From NCBI RefSeq assembly GCF_002577195.1, contig NZ_NULG01000006.1:1-60008 (forward strand): a stretch of 60,008 nt of DNA, read 5' to 3'. This DNA comes from Bacillus sp. AFS041924. Its GTDB lineage: Bacteria > Bacillota > Bacilli > Bacillales > Bacillaceae_G. The notes under the pieces are model-generated. The model ran no database searches, was not told where the DNA came from, and saw only the letters and a program-made list of their open reading frames with translations. Shown here piece by piece: positions 25,369 through 35,108 of the stretch (its first letter is position 1; each line of letters begins with the position of its first letter). Both the position numbers and the translations under genes were made by a program.

Positions 25369-25397
25369 TTATATTAATAGGTTAGTAGTGTTATAAT
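25369..25397 (+). promoter_or_regulatory. Candidate promoter of the polysaccharide operon
   Basis: An extended -10 TGTTATAAT ends at 25397, with a weak TTATAT at 17-bp spacing. The same TGTTATAAT occurs before the second galU. It would give a leader of about 85 nt. Confidence 0.5.
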
Positions 25398-25488
25398 ATC
25401 AAACATGATTGAATTTCATGAACGAAAAAATATCGTAATAATAGAAAAGTAATATTAATGTAAATGCATTCTTAATGGAGGTTAAAAA

Positions 25489-26217
25489 ATGGAAGAAACA
25501 ATTAGTTTACAGGAATTATTCGGCGTTATTAAAAAGCGTCTTAAGATGATTATAAGTATTACAGTTTTAGCGGCAGTAGTTGCTGGTGTCATTAGTTATT
25601 TAGTTTTAACACCTATTTATCAATCATCAACTCAGCTATTAGTCAATCAAAAGGAAACAAAGGATTCTTCGATCTATCAGAATAATCAGGTGCAAACAAA
25701 TGTTCAATTGATAAATACGTACAATGTCATTATTAAGAGTCCAGCTATTTTAGATGAAGTTATTAATCGATTAAATTTAAATGATTCTGTTGCAGAGTTG
25801 ACTAAAAATATTACAGTTGGTAGTGAAACGAATTCGCAAGTATTCACTGTTTCAGTTCAAAATCCTAATCCTGAGCAAGCGCAAGCGATTGCAAATACGA
25901 TTGCAGTTGTTTTCCAGAAAAAAATTAAAACAATTATGAGTATAGATAATGTGACAATACTTACAAAAGCAGAGTTAAGTGAAAATCCAAGTCCGATTAA
26001 ACCAAATCCAAAACTAAATATTGCGATTGGACTTGTTGTAGGATTAATGCTTTCTGTTGGTATTGCGTTCTTACTTGAATTTTTAGATAACACTATTAAA
26101 ACAGAAAAGCAACTGGAAGAATTATTAGAATTACCGATTTTAGGTGTTATTTCTGAAGTATCAAAAGGAAATGTGACTCCGAAACTTAAAAAATTTAAAC
26201 TGGGAAAGGGTGCGTAA
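25489..26217 (+). CDS. Polysaccharide co-polymerase / BY-kinase activator (Wzz, YwqC/CapA-like)
   Basis: A 242-aa membrane protein with two helices (about 20-40 and 175-196) bracketing an extracellular Wzz domain. The Pro-rich NPSPIKPNPKLN before the second helix is typical. The cytoplasmic tail (about 197-242) would contact the kinase encoded next. The start follows AATGGAGGTTAAAAA. It controls chain length and activates the downstream tyrosine kinase in this family. It is the first gene of the locus. Confidence 0.9.
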   Translation: MEETISLQELFGVIKKRLKMIISITVLAAVVAGVISYLVLTPIYQSSTQLLVNQKETKDSSIYQNNQVQTNVQLINTYNVIIKSPAILDEVINRLNLNDSVAELTKNITVGSETNSQVFTVSVQNPNPEQAQAIANTIAVVFQKKIKTIMSIDNVTILTKAELSENPSPIKPNPKLNIAIGLVVGLMLSVGIAFLLEFLDNTIKTEKQLEELLELPILGVISEVSKGNVTPKLKKFKLGKGA

Positions 26218-26218
26218 A

Positions 26219-26914
26219 ATGTCTAAAAGGACTGCTAAAGAAAAATTACAAAGATTTCTTATTACATTAACAAACCCTAAATCACCATTTGCGGAACAAT
26301 ATCGAACAGTCCGTACGAACATACAATTTTCTTCAATTGATAAAAAAATAAAGTCAATTTTAGTGACATCTTCTGAACCATCTGAAGGTAAAACAACGAC
26401 GATTGCGAATTTAGCGGTGACTTATGCTCAGCAAGGGAAAAAAGTGCTTTTAGTAGATGCAGATTTACGAAAACCGCAATTACATGCAGATTTTAAATTA
26501 GAGAATTTCAAAGGTTTAACAACCGCAGTTGCACAAGAAAAGTCATTAAAGGATGTAATACAAAAAACTCCAACTGACAATCTTACAGTTCTAACATCAG
26601 GTCCTATTCCGCCGAATCCATCTGAACTACTATCTTCAGAAAAGATGAAGAGTTTGATCGAACAGATGTATGAACAATATGATGTGATTCTTATAGATGC
26701 TCCTCCATTATTAGCAGTTACTGATGCTCAAATAATTTCACAAGTCTGTGATGGGACGATTTTAGTTGTACGTAGAGGATACACGGCAAAAGAAAAAATT
26801 AAAAAAGCAAAAGAATTATTAACACTAGTAAACGCAAATATTCTAGGTGTCGTATTAAATCGAGCGGAACAGGATAAAGACGGTTATTACGATTATTATG
26901 GTATTGAAAAATGA
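26219..26914 (+). CDS. Bacterial tyrosine kinase (BY-kinase, YwqD/CapB-like)
   Basis: A 231-aa cytoplasmic kinase with Walker A SEPSEGKTTT (about 52-61), Walker A' VLLVDADLRKP (about 76-86) and Walker B VILIDAPP, ending in the tyrosine cluster YYDYYG, the autophosphorylation site. Start 26219 is chosen because GGGAAAGGG lies eight bases before; a GTG at 26210 would overlap the preceding gene and sit inside that RBS. With the preceding adaptor and the following PHP phosphatase it forms the usual phosphorylation cycle controlling polysaccharide synthesis. Confidence 0.93.
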   Translation: MSKRTAKEKLQRFLITLTNPKSPFAEQYRTVRTNIQFSSIDKKIKSILVTSSEPSEGKTTTIANLAVTYAQQGKKVLLVDADLRKPQLHADFKLENFKGLTTAVAQEKSLKDVIQKTPTDNLTVLTSGPIPPNPSELLSSEKMKSLIEQMYEQYDVILIDAPPLLAVTDAQIISQVCDGTILVVRRGYTAKEKIKKAKELLTLVNANILGVVLNRAEQDKDGYYDYYGIEK

Positions 26915-27684
26915 TTGATCTTCACTGTCATATTTTACCTGGCCTAGATGACGGTCCAATTACAATGGAAGATAGTATTAATATGGCTCGAGCTGCCGTG
27001 GACAATGGTATTCATACAATAGTTGCATCACCTCATCATCAGAATGGACGTTACAATACGGACAGAAAAAAGATATTAGAAAAAGTTGAAGAGCTAAATC
27101 ATGTAATAAAACACCTTGAACTACCTTTAACAATTCTACCCGGACAAGAAGTAAGGCTATATGGGGATTTAATTCAAGATTATGAGCTGAATCAAATTGT
27201 TTCAATTAATGATGGAAGACGCTATTTACTATGCGAGCTTCCGTCATCTCGTATTCCAAATTTCACAAATAGGTTATTTTATGAAATGCAAGCAAATCGA
27301 ATTACGCCGATTCTTGTACATCCTGAAAGAAACAAAGTTCTTATTAACGAACCAGACATCCTTTTCGACTATGTCCAAAAAGGTATATTAACTCAAATTA
27401 CTGCTTCATCTATAACAGGTAAATTCGGTAAAAAAATTCAGAAGTTTACCTTTAAATGTATTGAAGCGAATTGGGTACATACAATTGCATCAGATGCTCA
27501 CAATACGAAAAATCGAAATTTTGAGTTAATAGATGCGTATGAGATCGTTCGAGAAAAATTTGGAGTAGAAACTGAATTCCTTTTAAGAGAAAATGCTCAA
27601 TCGATTGTAAACGGAAATATTCTTTATCCAGAACAACCTCTTAAATTAAAACAAAATATTTTGAGTCGTTTACTAGGTATCTAA
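26911..27684 (+). CDS. PHP-type tyrosine phosphatase (YwqE/CapC-like)
   Basis: A 257-aa metal-dependent phosphatase. The first residues MIDLHCHILPGLDDG carry the metal-binding His-x-His, ASPHH follows, then a conserved HPER and SDAH near 195. It overlaps the kinase stop by four bases (ATGA), so the two are coupled. The family dephosphorylates the BY-kinase encoded just upstream. Confidence 0.92.
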   Translation: MIDLHCHILPGLDDGPITMEDSINMARAAVDNGIHTIVASPHHQNGRYNTDRKKILEKVEELNHVIKHLELPLTILPGQEVRLYGDLIQDYELNQIVSINDGRRYLLCELPSSRIPNFTNRLFYEMQANRITPILVHPERNKVLINEPDILFDYVQKGILTQITASSITGKFGKKIQKFTFKCIEANWVHTIASDAHNTKNRNFELIDAYEIVREKFGVETEFLLRENAQSIVNGNILYPEQPLKLKQNILSRLLGI

Positions 27685-28026
27685 TAAAAGATAGGTGATA
27701 TCTCCTTACCGTTATCAATGGAGGTACTCGGCTATACTGTGGTAGATGATTAAGTCAATGTTTTCTCCATTCAGCAGTATGTTAATGGACCTCAAGAAAG
27801 AACTCAAATTTATTAGGCCATGCATATTACGTAAGGAAAGCATTATTTTTACAATTGTCTGCTTAGACGCTAGTCGTCAGAGGTATAGTGTGAGGAGGGG
27901 TTAGATGCCCTAAATTATATTTGATTTTAAAGAAAATAGAGTTGCTTTTTGTGTATTTGTTCACATGAATATAGAAATAGAAACTTTATTATTTTATATG
28001 GGAGAAAAAATGGAGGGACTTTTATA
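27685..28026. other. Intergenic region without recognised gene
   Basis: 342 bases with higher GC than the flanks and no ORF with coding signs. A GGAGGGG followed by ATGCCCTAA near 27894 gives only a two-codon frame. It may be the remnant of a deleted gene; this is a guess. Confidence 0.4.
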
Positions 28027-28908
28027 ATGAAAAAAGTAAAAAAAGCAATTATACCAGCTGCAGGGTTAGGAACACGTTTTTTACCTGCAACAAAAGCAAT
28101 GCCAAAAGAAATGCTACCAATCGTAGACAAACCAACAATTCAATACATCGTTGAAGAAGCAATTGAATCAGGAATTGAAGATATCATTATCGTAACAGGT
28201 AAAGGAAAACGTGCAATTGAAGATCATTTTGATTATTCATTTGAGCTAGAACACAATTTATTAGAAAAAGAAAAATATGCACTTTTAGAACAAGTAAAAG
28301 CGCCATCTAATATTGACATTCATTATATACGACAAAAAGAACCAAAGGGATTAGGCCATGCAGTATGGTGTGCACGTAATTTTATCGGCAACGAACCATT
28401 TGCAGTATTACTTGGTGATGACATTGTCGAAGCAGAAAAACCTGGCTTAAAGCAATTGATTGAACAATATGACAATACATATTCTTCAGTAATTGGTGTA
28501 CAAACTGTGCCAGAGGAAGAAACACACCGTTATGGAATTGTTGAACCGCTTATGCAAGAGGGTAAAAGATACGAAGTAAAAAACTTTGTTGAAAAGCCAG
28601 CGCCTGGTACAGCGCCTTCTAATTTAGCAATCATGGGTCGCTATGTATTTACACCTGAAATCTTTATGTACCTAGAAGAGCAGTCAATTGGTGCAGGTGG
28701 AGAAATTCAACTTACGGATGCGATTCAAAAATTAAATTCAATCCAACGTGTGTTTGCATATGACTTTGAAGGGAAACGTCATGATGTTGGTGAGAAATTA
28801 GGGTTTATTAAAACGACGGTTGAGTTTGCTTTAAAACATGAAGACTTAAAGTATGACCTATTGGAATTTATGGAAGTCATTCTGAATAATCAAAAAATAA
28901 AACAATAA
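28027..28908 (+). CDS. galU: UTP--glucose-1-phosphate uridylyltransferase, copy 1
   Basis: A 293-aa GalU/GtaB enzyme making UDP-glucose from UTP and glucose-1-phosphate. The nucleotide-binding start [21 protein letters not shown], the LGDD motif and FVEKPAPG are present. The frame opens upstream at 27949, but GGAGGGACTTTTATA sits before 28027. A second galU at 53857 is closely related. UDP-glucose feeds ugd and galE in this locus. Confidence 0.94.
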   Translation: MKKVKKAIIPAAGLGTRFLPATKAMPKEMLPIVDKPTIQYIVEEAIESGIEDIIIVTGKGKRAIEDHFDYSFELEHNLLEKEKYALLEQVKAPSNIDIHYIRQKEPKGLGHAVWCARNFIGNEPFAVLLGDDIVEAEKPGLKQLIEQYDNTYSSVIGVQTVPEEETHRYGIVEPLMQEGKRYEVKNFVEKPAPGTAPSNLAIMGRYVFTPEIFMYLEEQSIGAGGEIQLTDAIQKLNSIQRVFAYDFEGKRHDVGEKLGFIKTTVEFALKHEDLKYDLLEFMEVILNNQKIKQ

Positions 28909-28927
28909 GAGAAGCGGGGTTATTCGT

Positions 28928-29623
28928 TTGCAATTGAATAGAGAAGTTTCAAAGGTTAATCTAAATCAAGATTTCTCTGTAATTCAAAATACAGAAAGGT
29001 CTAATAATAAGAAATACCTAATTGTGAAAAGGTTAATGGATTTTTTCGGTGCTTTATGTGGAATCATTTTGTTTTTACCAGTTTTTTTAGTAATTGCTGT
29101 TATTATTAAATTAGAAGATAGAAAAGGACCTGCAATTTTTAAACAAAAAAGAGTAGGTCAAAATGGTAAAGTTTTTCATATATATAAGTTTCGCTCTATG
29201 GTAACTGGTGCAGAAAATAAATTGAAATCCAATAAAGAGTTGTATAAGAAATATTTATTAAATAACTACAAGCTAGAACCACATGAGGATCCTCGTATTA
29301 CTAAGATTGGAGGGTTTCTGAGAAAAACTAGCTTAGATGAAATTCCTCAGTTTATTAATATACTCAAAGGTGAAATGAGTCTAGTTGGTCCAAGACCAGT
29401 AGTTCAAGAGGAATTAAGAGAGTATGGAATAAAGACTAGTGAATTTTTATCCGTAAAGCCAGGTGCAACAGGTTTTTGGCAGATAAGTGGTAGAAGCGAT
29501 GTGGGATATCCTGAGAGAGTAGACTTAGAACTTTACTATGTATATAATCAATCCTTAAAATTTGATATTCAAATATTAATTTTAACAGTCATAAAAGTTA
29601 TCCGTGGAGTGGGAGCTTATTAA
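28928..29623 (+). CDS. Initiating sugar-phosphate transferase (undecaprenyl-phosphate)
   Basis: A 231-aa bacterial sugar transferase. One N-terminal helix (about 36-60, LMDFFGALCGIILFLPVFLVIAV) is followed by the catalytic domain with KQKRVGQNGKVFHIYKFRSM, the Asp-rich DPRITKIGGFLRKTSLDEIPQ and LVGPRP. It adds the first sugar-1-phosphate to the lipid carrier, the committed step of repeat-unit synthesis. TTG start at 28928 after AGCGGGG. From here DNA becomes markedly AT-rich. Confidence 0.93.
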   Translation: MQLNREVSKVNLNQDFSVIQNTERSNNKKYLIVKRLMDFFGALCGIILFLPVFLVIAVIIKLEDRKGPAIFKQKRVGQNGKVFHIYKFRSMVTGAENKLKSNKELYKKYLLNNYKLEPHEDPRITKIGGFLRKTSLDEIPQFINILKGEMSLVGPRPVVQEELREYGIKTSEFLSVKPGATGFWQISGRSDVGYPERVDLELYYVYNQSLKFDIQILILTVIKVIRGVGAY

Positions 29624-29673
29624 AATTCAAAAGAAATTCAAAAAAATTAAGAACGTATAAAAAGGGGGATATT

Positions 29674-30495
29674 ATGCCTAAAGTAAGTGTTCTAATGAGT
29701 GTATATAATTCAAATATTAACCTTCTAGATAGAGCCCTACTTGGAATTGAAAGGCAAACATTTAAAGATTTTGAAGTTGTACTAGTTAATGATGATCCTC
29801 AAAATAAAAAATTAAAGGAATATCTTAAGAAAAAATCTGAAAATGTTAATTTCAAATTAAGGATACTAGAAAATGAAATAAATAGTGGTCTTATTTATTC
29901 TTTGAACAAAGGATTAAAATTATGTGAAGGTGAGTTTATTGCAAGGGCTGATGATGATGATTTTTCTTATCGTGAAAGATTAGCAAAACAGGTAGAATAC
30001 TTAGAAAGAAATCCAAAGATTGCTGCAGTTGGAACCTGGGTCAAAATAGTTAATAATAATAACGAAAGTAATACTATAAGAAGATATCCAGTATTAAAAG
30101 ATATACCAAAAATCATTCCTATTCGATGTCCTATACAACACTCGTTTTTGATGGTACGAAAAGGTGTAATAATTAGTAATGGTGGATATGAATATGAGTA
30201 TCCATTAGCAGAAGATTATGCGCTTTTCTTAAAATTAAGAGTACTGGGTTATGAATTAGATAATATACAGGAAGTACTTGGAGAGTATAAATTTACTATT
30301 TTAGATGCTAATAAAAGATCAAGTATATGTAGAAAGAGTGTTCTTAAAGCAAAATGGAAATTTTTTAAGAAAGATGAACCTTTTCAATCATTAAAAGGGT
30401 TAATTTTTGCATCATTGTGGTGGATAATTCCACAGGACATCGTGAATCATATTTATTCTAAAGAAATAAATAAATCAATTATTTTTAGTAAGTAG
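29674..30495 (+). CDS. Family 2 glycosyltransferase
   Basis: A 273-aa GT2 enzyme with N-terminal VSVLMSVYNSNINLLDRALLGI, the nucleotide-sugar loop VLVNDDP and the metal motif ARADDDDFS (near residue 93). The C-terminal part contains EDYALFLKLRVLGY. Start after AAAGGGGGATATT. It adds one sugar to the growing lipid-linked repeat; donor and linkage are not readable. Confidence 0.9.
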   Translation: MPKVSVLMSVYNSNINLLDRALLGIERQTFKDFEVVLVNDDPQNKKLKEYLKKKSENVNFKLRILENEINSGLIYSLNKGLKLCEGEFIARADDDDFSYRERLAKQVEYLERNPKIAAVGTWVKIVNNNNESNTIRRYPVLKDIPKIIPIRCPIQHSFLMVRKGVIISNGGYEYEYPLAEDYALFLKLRVLGYELDNIQEVLGEYKFTILDANKRSSICRKSVLKAKWKFFKKDEPFQSLKGLIFASLWWIIPQDIVNHIYSKEINKSIIFSK

Positions 30496-30504
30496 GAGTT
30501 TCGA

Positions 30505-31761
30505 ATGAATCTGACAAGATACAATATGAAATCGTTAATTTTACTAATAACAATTCTATTTGGGATATTAAGGGGATACTTTTTTTTTTCAAGCAAATAT
30601 TTCTATTTTTTCCTAATAATTTTAGGGTTAATTGGTATACTATTTTTTTTAAAAAGGATTAAAAATATAGATTTTTTTATGATCTATTTCTCGTTTGTTA
30701 TATTTTTTTCGAGTTTCGTAACAGGGAGTTTAGATGCTGATTATTATATAAAGATTATGATAATGGTTTCTGGTTATTTCTCAGCTTATTATTTTTATTC
30801 CTTTAAAGTTAGGACTAAAAATGAATCATTATATAAACCTTTTTTATATCTTGGATTTATACTATCTATTTTAGGTTTATATGAGTATGTTTTAAATGAT
30901 TTAATTTTTAAAGAATTTATTAAATCAGGTTATACGATGTTTCTATCTGAAAAAGCTTACGAATCTTATAGAATTAGGAGTTTTTTTTATCATCCAATTA
31001 TATATGGTAATTTTTTAGTTATTACTATGTGTATAAATTTACTCATGAATAAACATAGACTTTCTTTTATATTTTTAAATATTTTATTATGTGTAAATAT
31101 TGTTATGACACAATCTAGAAGTTCCTGGATTGCTCTTATTGTTGTTCTTTTAGCTTATAAAATTAGAAATAGAGTATTCAAAAATGAAATAATAAGAAAT
31201 AAATTAAATATAAATAAATATTTATTAGTTGGTTTATATGTCCTTTTATCTGTAATTATTACATTATTTTTGTGGGTATATATACAAAAAATTATTGAAA
31301 TTTATCAATTTATTATAGATAGAATTTATGACTTACAAACTTCTTACGGTTCAATTTCTTATTTACAAAGAACATTTGCTATATCTTTTATATTAGATAA
31401 TTTTGTAAATAACACAGAATTTCCTCAAATGATATTTGGTCATGGAATCGGATCAAGTGGGGTATTTATTTCAGCTCAATTAAATTCTTATATTTCTGGA
31501 TTTGTAACTACTGATAATACTTACCTTGATATATTATATGATCTAGGTTTAGTGGGTATATGTTTTACTATTTATACTCTAATACGTTTTACAAAGTACT
31601 TTTTTAGCAACAAACCAAGTACTTTTTTTATTTGTAATTATCTGATTTTCCTTTCGATATATGTGGCAATGTTTTTTTATTCAGTATTAGGCTGGGATAT
31701 AATATTGTACTTCTTTTTCTTAAGTGCGTCATTAATGCAGATAGAAATAAAAAATAAATAA
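30505..31761 (+). CDS. O-antigen/polysaccharide polymerase (Wzy-like)
   Basis: A 418-aa membrane protein with about ten to twelve helices. A larger loop contains RSFFYHPIIYGNF and TQSRSSWIAL, features of the O-antigen ligase/polymerase (Wzy, RfaL) superfamily. It starts 10 nt after the GT2 gene behind TAGGAGTTTCGA. As the only such protein in the locus it is the likely repeat-unit polymerase. Sequence is very AT-rich with long T runs. Confidence 0.82.
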   Translation: MNLTRYNMKSLILLITILFGILRGYFFFSSKYFYFFLIILGLIGILFFLKRIKNIDFFMIYFSFVIFFSSFVTGSLDADYYIKIMIMVSGYFSAYYFYSFKVRTKNESLYKPFLYLGFILSILGLYEYVLNDLIFKEFIKSGYTMFLSEKAYESYRIRSFFYHPIIYGNFLVITMCINLLMNKHRLSFIFLNILLCVNIVMTQSRSSWIALIVVLLAYKIRNRVFKNEIIRNKLNINKYLLVGLYVLLSVIITLFLWVYIQKIIEIYQFIIDRIYDLQTSYGSISYLQRTFAISFILDNFVNNTEFPQMIFGHGIGSSGVFISAQLNSYISGFVTTDNTYLDILYDLGLVGICFTIYTLIRFTKYFFSNKPSTFFICNYLIFLSIYVAMFFYSVLGWDIILYFFFLSASLMQIEIKNK

Positions 31762-31776
31762 AACTGGTGAATTTAA

Positions 31777-32916
31777 ATGATAAATATATTGTATTTAGTT
31801 TCAACTCTTAGAAGAACAGGTCCAACAAATCAGTTGTTAAATATAGTTTCAAATCTAGACAAAACAAAGTTTAATCCAGTAATCGTAACTTTAAGTCCTG
31901 AACCAGAAGATACTTTATATAGTTTATTTTTGGAACAAGGATTGAAAATTGAGAGTTTAAATTTATCAAGAAAAAAATTTCTTACCCATTCATATCCAAG
32001 CTTCAAAAAAATATTAAATAAATTTAATCCTCATATTATTCATTCTTCAGGAGAGAGAGCAGATTTGTTGGGATATATTTGTGCTCTTAAGAATAAAAAT
32101 CTTTTCCATATTACAACTTTAAGAAATTATCCATATGAAGATTTTGTTGGGAATTATGGAATAAAAGGATGGGTAATTGCAAAAATCTATCTAAATTTAA
32201 TAAATAGAATTGAACATAGAATTACATGTTCAAATAGTTTAAAGGAAATATACCTAGAAAGAGAAAATATTATTACTACATCAATACAAAATTCAGTTAG
32301 TACGAAAAGATATTACTTGATTAATGATGAAGATAAGAAGAATCTAAGAACTAAATTGGGATTTAATAATCAAGATTTTATTTTTATTAATACTGGCGGA
32401 CTGCTGCTTAGAAAGGATCCAAAAACTACTATCGAAGCTTTTCTGAAAAAATTTTCAAACAATAATAATTATAAATTGTTACTTTTAGGTGAGGGTCAAT
32501 TAATAAATTTGAAAGATGAGTATAAAGAGAAAAATAATGTACTTTTCCTTGGAAAAAAGAGTAATATTCATGAGTATTTACAAATTTCAGATGTATTCGT
32601 TTCAAGTAGTTCATCTGAGGGCTTACCTAATGCGGTATTAGAGGCAATGTCAACAGGGTTACCATGTATTCTTTCTGACATTCCTCAGCATAGAGAGACT
32701 TTTGGTGAGGGTAAGTTTGGTAAATTTCATAAATTGTATGATACGGATGATTTATCTGAAAAATTATCTTCTATATCTTTAGAAATAATTGAGAAAGAAA
32801 ATATTAGAGAATATATAATTAAAAATTTTAGTTCCGAATCTATGAGTGAAAAATATCAAAATTTCTACATGAAAGTGATGTTGAAAAATGAAAAAATTAG
32901 ATGTTTTAATAATTAG
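31777..32916 (+). CDS. Family 4 glycosyltransferase
   Basis: A 379-aa GT4 enzyme of GT-B fold. N-terminal STLRRTGPTNQLLN carries the acceptor-side loop, GGLLLRKDPKTTIEAF begins the second Rossmann domain, and SSSEGLPNAVLEAMSTGLP is the donor-binding EX7E motif. Its end overlaps the next gene by 29 nt. Donor sugar unknown. Confidence 0.9.
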   Translation: MINILYLVSTLRRTGPTNQLLNIVSNLDKTKFNPVIVTLSPEPEDTLYSLFLEQGLKIESLNLSRKKFLTHSYPSFKKILNKFNPHIIHSSGERADLLGYICALKNKNLFHITTLRNYPYEDFVGNYGIKGWVIAKIYLNLINRIEHRITCSNSLKEIYLERENIITTSIQNSVSTKRYYLINDEDKKNLRTKLGFNNQDFIFINTGGLLLRKDPKTTIEAFLKKFSNNNNYKLLLLGEGQLINLKDEYKEKNNVLFLGKKSNIHEYLQISDVFVSSSSSEGLPNAVLEAMSTGLPCILSDIPQHRETFGEGKFGKFHKLYDTDDLSEKLSSISLEIIEKENIREYIIKNFSSESMSEKYQNFYMKVMLKNEKIRCFNN

Positions 32917-33958
32917 CCATGAATTTCCACCCCAAATTGGAGGTGTTGGTTCAATGGCGAAGTATTTATTTGAAATATTGATAAATCAAAAGAATATTAA
33001 TGTTAATCTAATTACTAGAAAACATAAAAGTATTACAGAGTTAACCAATATTACAAGAATTAGTTATATTCCAAAGTTATTTTTTTTACCATATTATTTT
33101 CACTTGAAAAAAATAGATTTAGATAAATACAACTACATTATTTTAAATGGTTTTCCATCAACAATAATTGGTTCGTTATGTATACCTCGATCTCTATGGG
33201 CTAAATGTATTGTTTATATACATGGAACTGAATTAGAAAACTTTAACAGTAAAAATGAGCTAATAAAACGAAGTTTTTATAAAAATTATTTTTCAATATT
33301 AAGAAAAAGCAAGTATGTTGTTTTTTGTAGTGAGTTTTTAATGAATAAATTTACAAAAAAAAATATATACGGCAATTTTATATGTATACCTAATTTTATA
33401 GACCATAAAAAATTTTATAAAAAGTATCAAACAGGTTATGAAGATAAAATATTACTTTCGGTCGGAAGAATTATTAAAGAAAAAGGTTACTCACTAATGT
33501 TGGATGATTTTAAAGAGCTACGTGATAAGAAATTTAATTATAAATGGTGGATAATTGGTGATGGGCCTTATAAGCAAGAATTGCAAAAAAAGATTAAGGA
33601 ATTTAATTTATCAGATGATATTATTTTTTTAGGAAATGTACCTAATGAGAAGTTGATAAACTATTACTCAAAAGCTTCTATTTACTGGTCTTATAGTCAA
33701 TTTGAATCATTTGGATTAACTTTTTTAGAGGCAAATGCATGTGGAATCCCATTCCTAGCGAAAGATATAGAAGGTATAAAACATTTCAGAATTGATAATG
33801 TAAATAGTTATTATAGAGAAAATTATAAATTATTGAGTGATTTTATTACCTATTATGAAAGTAGAAAAAAAGTAGATATAGATGAAATAATTAAATCTTC
33901 TTTAAGATTTAATAAAGATAATTTTCAAAAGAAATGGCTTAATTTGCTATCAAAATAA
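32888..33958 (+). CDS. Family 4 glycosyltransferase
   Basis: A 356-aa GT4 enzyme: SHEFPPQIGGVGSMAKYLFE at the N-terminus, VGRIIKEKGYSLMLDDF at the hinge and QFESFGLTFLEANACGIPF as the EX7E donor site. The start at 32888 lies inside the preceding gene, which gives translational coupling. A start further in is possible but would remove the N-terminal beta strand. Confidence 0.9.
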   Translation: MKKLDVLIISHEFPPQIGGVGSMAKYLFEILINQKNINVNLITRKHKSITELTNITRISYIPKLFFLPYYFHLKKIDLDKYNYIILNGFPSTIIGSLCIPRSLWAKCIVYIHGTELENFNSKNELIKRSFYKNYFSILRKSKYVVFCSEFLMNKFTKKNIYGNFICIPNFIDHKKFYKKYQTGYEDKILLSVGRIIKEKGYSLMLDDFKELRDKKFNYKWWIIGDGPYKQELQKKIKEFNLSDDIIFLGNVPNEKLINYYSKASIYWSYSQFESFGLTFLEANACGIPFLAKDIEGIKHFRIDNVNSYYRENYKLLSDFITYYESRKKVDIDEIIKSSLRFNKDNFQKKWLNLLSK

Positions 33959-33975
33959 AGATTGGGTGAGAATGT

Positions 33976-34953
33976 TTGAATATTTTAGTAACAGGCGGCG
34001 CAGGGTTTATAGGTTCACATTTATGCGATTTTTTAGTAGAACGAGGTGATAAAGTACTTAATATAGATAATTTTAATAACTATTATGATGTTAAAATTAA
34101 GAAAAATAATGTATTGCATAACTTAGATAAGCCTAACTATAAACTTATTGAAACAGATATTTTAAATTTAAATACAATGGATAGTATTTTTAAAGATCAT
34201 AAAATAGATATAGTGATTCATCTAGCAGCTATGGCGGGAGTTCGACCTTCAATTGATAATCCATTATTATATGAGGAAGTAAATGTAAAGGGGACCACTC
34301 ATTTACTAGAATTGTGCAAAAAATATGGAGTGAAAAAGTTTATTTGTGCTTCTTCATCATCAGTTTATGGTAATAATAAAACCGTTCCTTTTAGAGAAAC
34401 AGATACTGTTGACAATTCAATTTCCCCTTATGCAGCAACAAAAAAATCATGTGAAATAATGGGGCATGTATACCATCATTTATATAAAATAGATATTATG
34501 ATGTTAAGATTTTTCACAGTGTATGGGCCAAGACAAAGACCAGATTTGGCTATTCACAAATTTACTAATTTAATAAAAAATGGTAAAGAAATACCGTTCT
34601 ATGGAAATGGAGAAACTCAAAGAGATTATACTTATATAGATGATATTATTGAAGGGATTATAAAATCTATTGACTTTATAATAAATCATAATGATATTTA
34701 TGAGATTTTAAATTTAGGTGAGTCACAAACAATTTCTTTATTGCAAATGGTTAATACTATTGAAAAAGAGCTAGGCATTGAAGCGAAATTAAATAGATTA
34801 CCTTTACAACCAGGTGATGTAGAGAAAACTTTTGCAGATATAACAAAAGCAAAAGAACTTATTGGCTATAATCCAACTGTAAGTTTTAATGAAGGAATTA
34901 GAAAATTTATTGCTTGGTATTTAAATAGAAAAAATATAACAAATGGGCTCTAA
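33976..34953 (+). CDS. NAD-dependent epimerase, UDP-glucuronate 4-epimerase-like
   Basis: A 325-aa extended SDR enzyme with the NAD motif GGAGFIGSH at the N-terminus, ASSSSVYG, and catalytic YAATKKS. GVRPSIDNP and FTVYGPRQRPDLAIHKF are typical of UDP-glucuronate epimerases (CapI/LspL group) rather than GalE. TTG start after GGGTGAGAATG. Together with ugd it would convert UDP-glucuronate to UDP-galacturonate. Subfamily call is by motif. Confidence 0.8.
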   Translation: MNILVTGGAGFIGSHLCDFLVERGDKVLNIDNFNNYYDVKIKKNNVLHNLDKPNYKLIETDILNLNTMDSIFKDHKIDIVIHLAAMAGVRPSIDNPLLYEEVNVKGTTHLLELCKKYGVKKFICASSSSVYGNNKTVPFRETDTVDNSISPYAATKKSCEIMGHVYHHLYKIDIMMLRFFTVYGPRQRPDLAIHKFTNLIKNGKEIPFYGNGETQRDYTYIDDIIEGIIKSIDFIINHNDIYEILNLGESQTISLLQMVNTIEKELGIEAKLNRLPLQPGDVEKTFADITKAKELIGYNPTVSFNEGIRKFIAWYLNRKNITNGL

Positions 34954-35108
34954 AGTAGTTTAAACAATTAAACAATCTTATTTTTTGATCTAAAAACAAA
35001 CACTTTAAAAATTCTTTGAAGATAATCACTACATTTTATTTAATAATATTGGATTATATCTGAAATAAGTATTAGTTTAATATGAAATTTTTCTAAGAGG
35101 TATTAATA

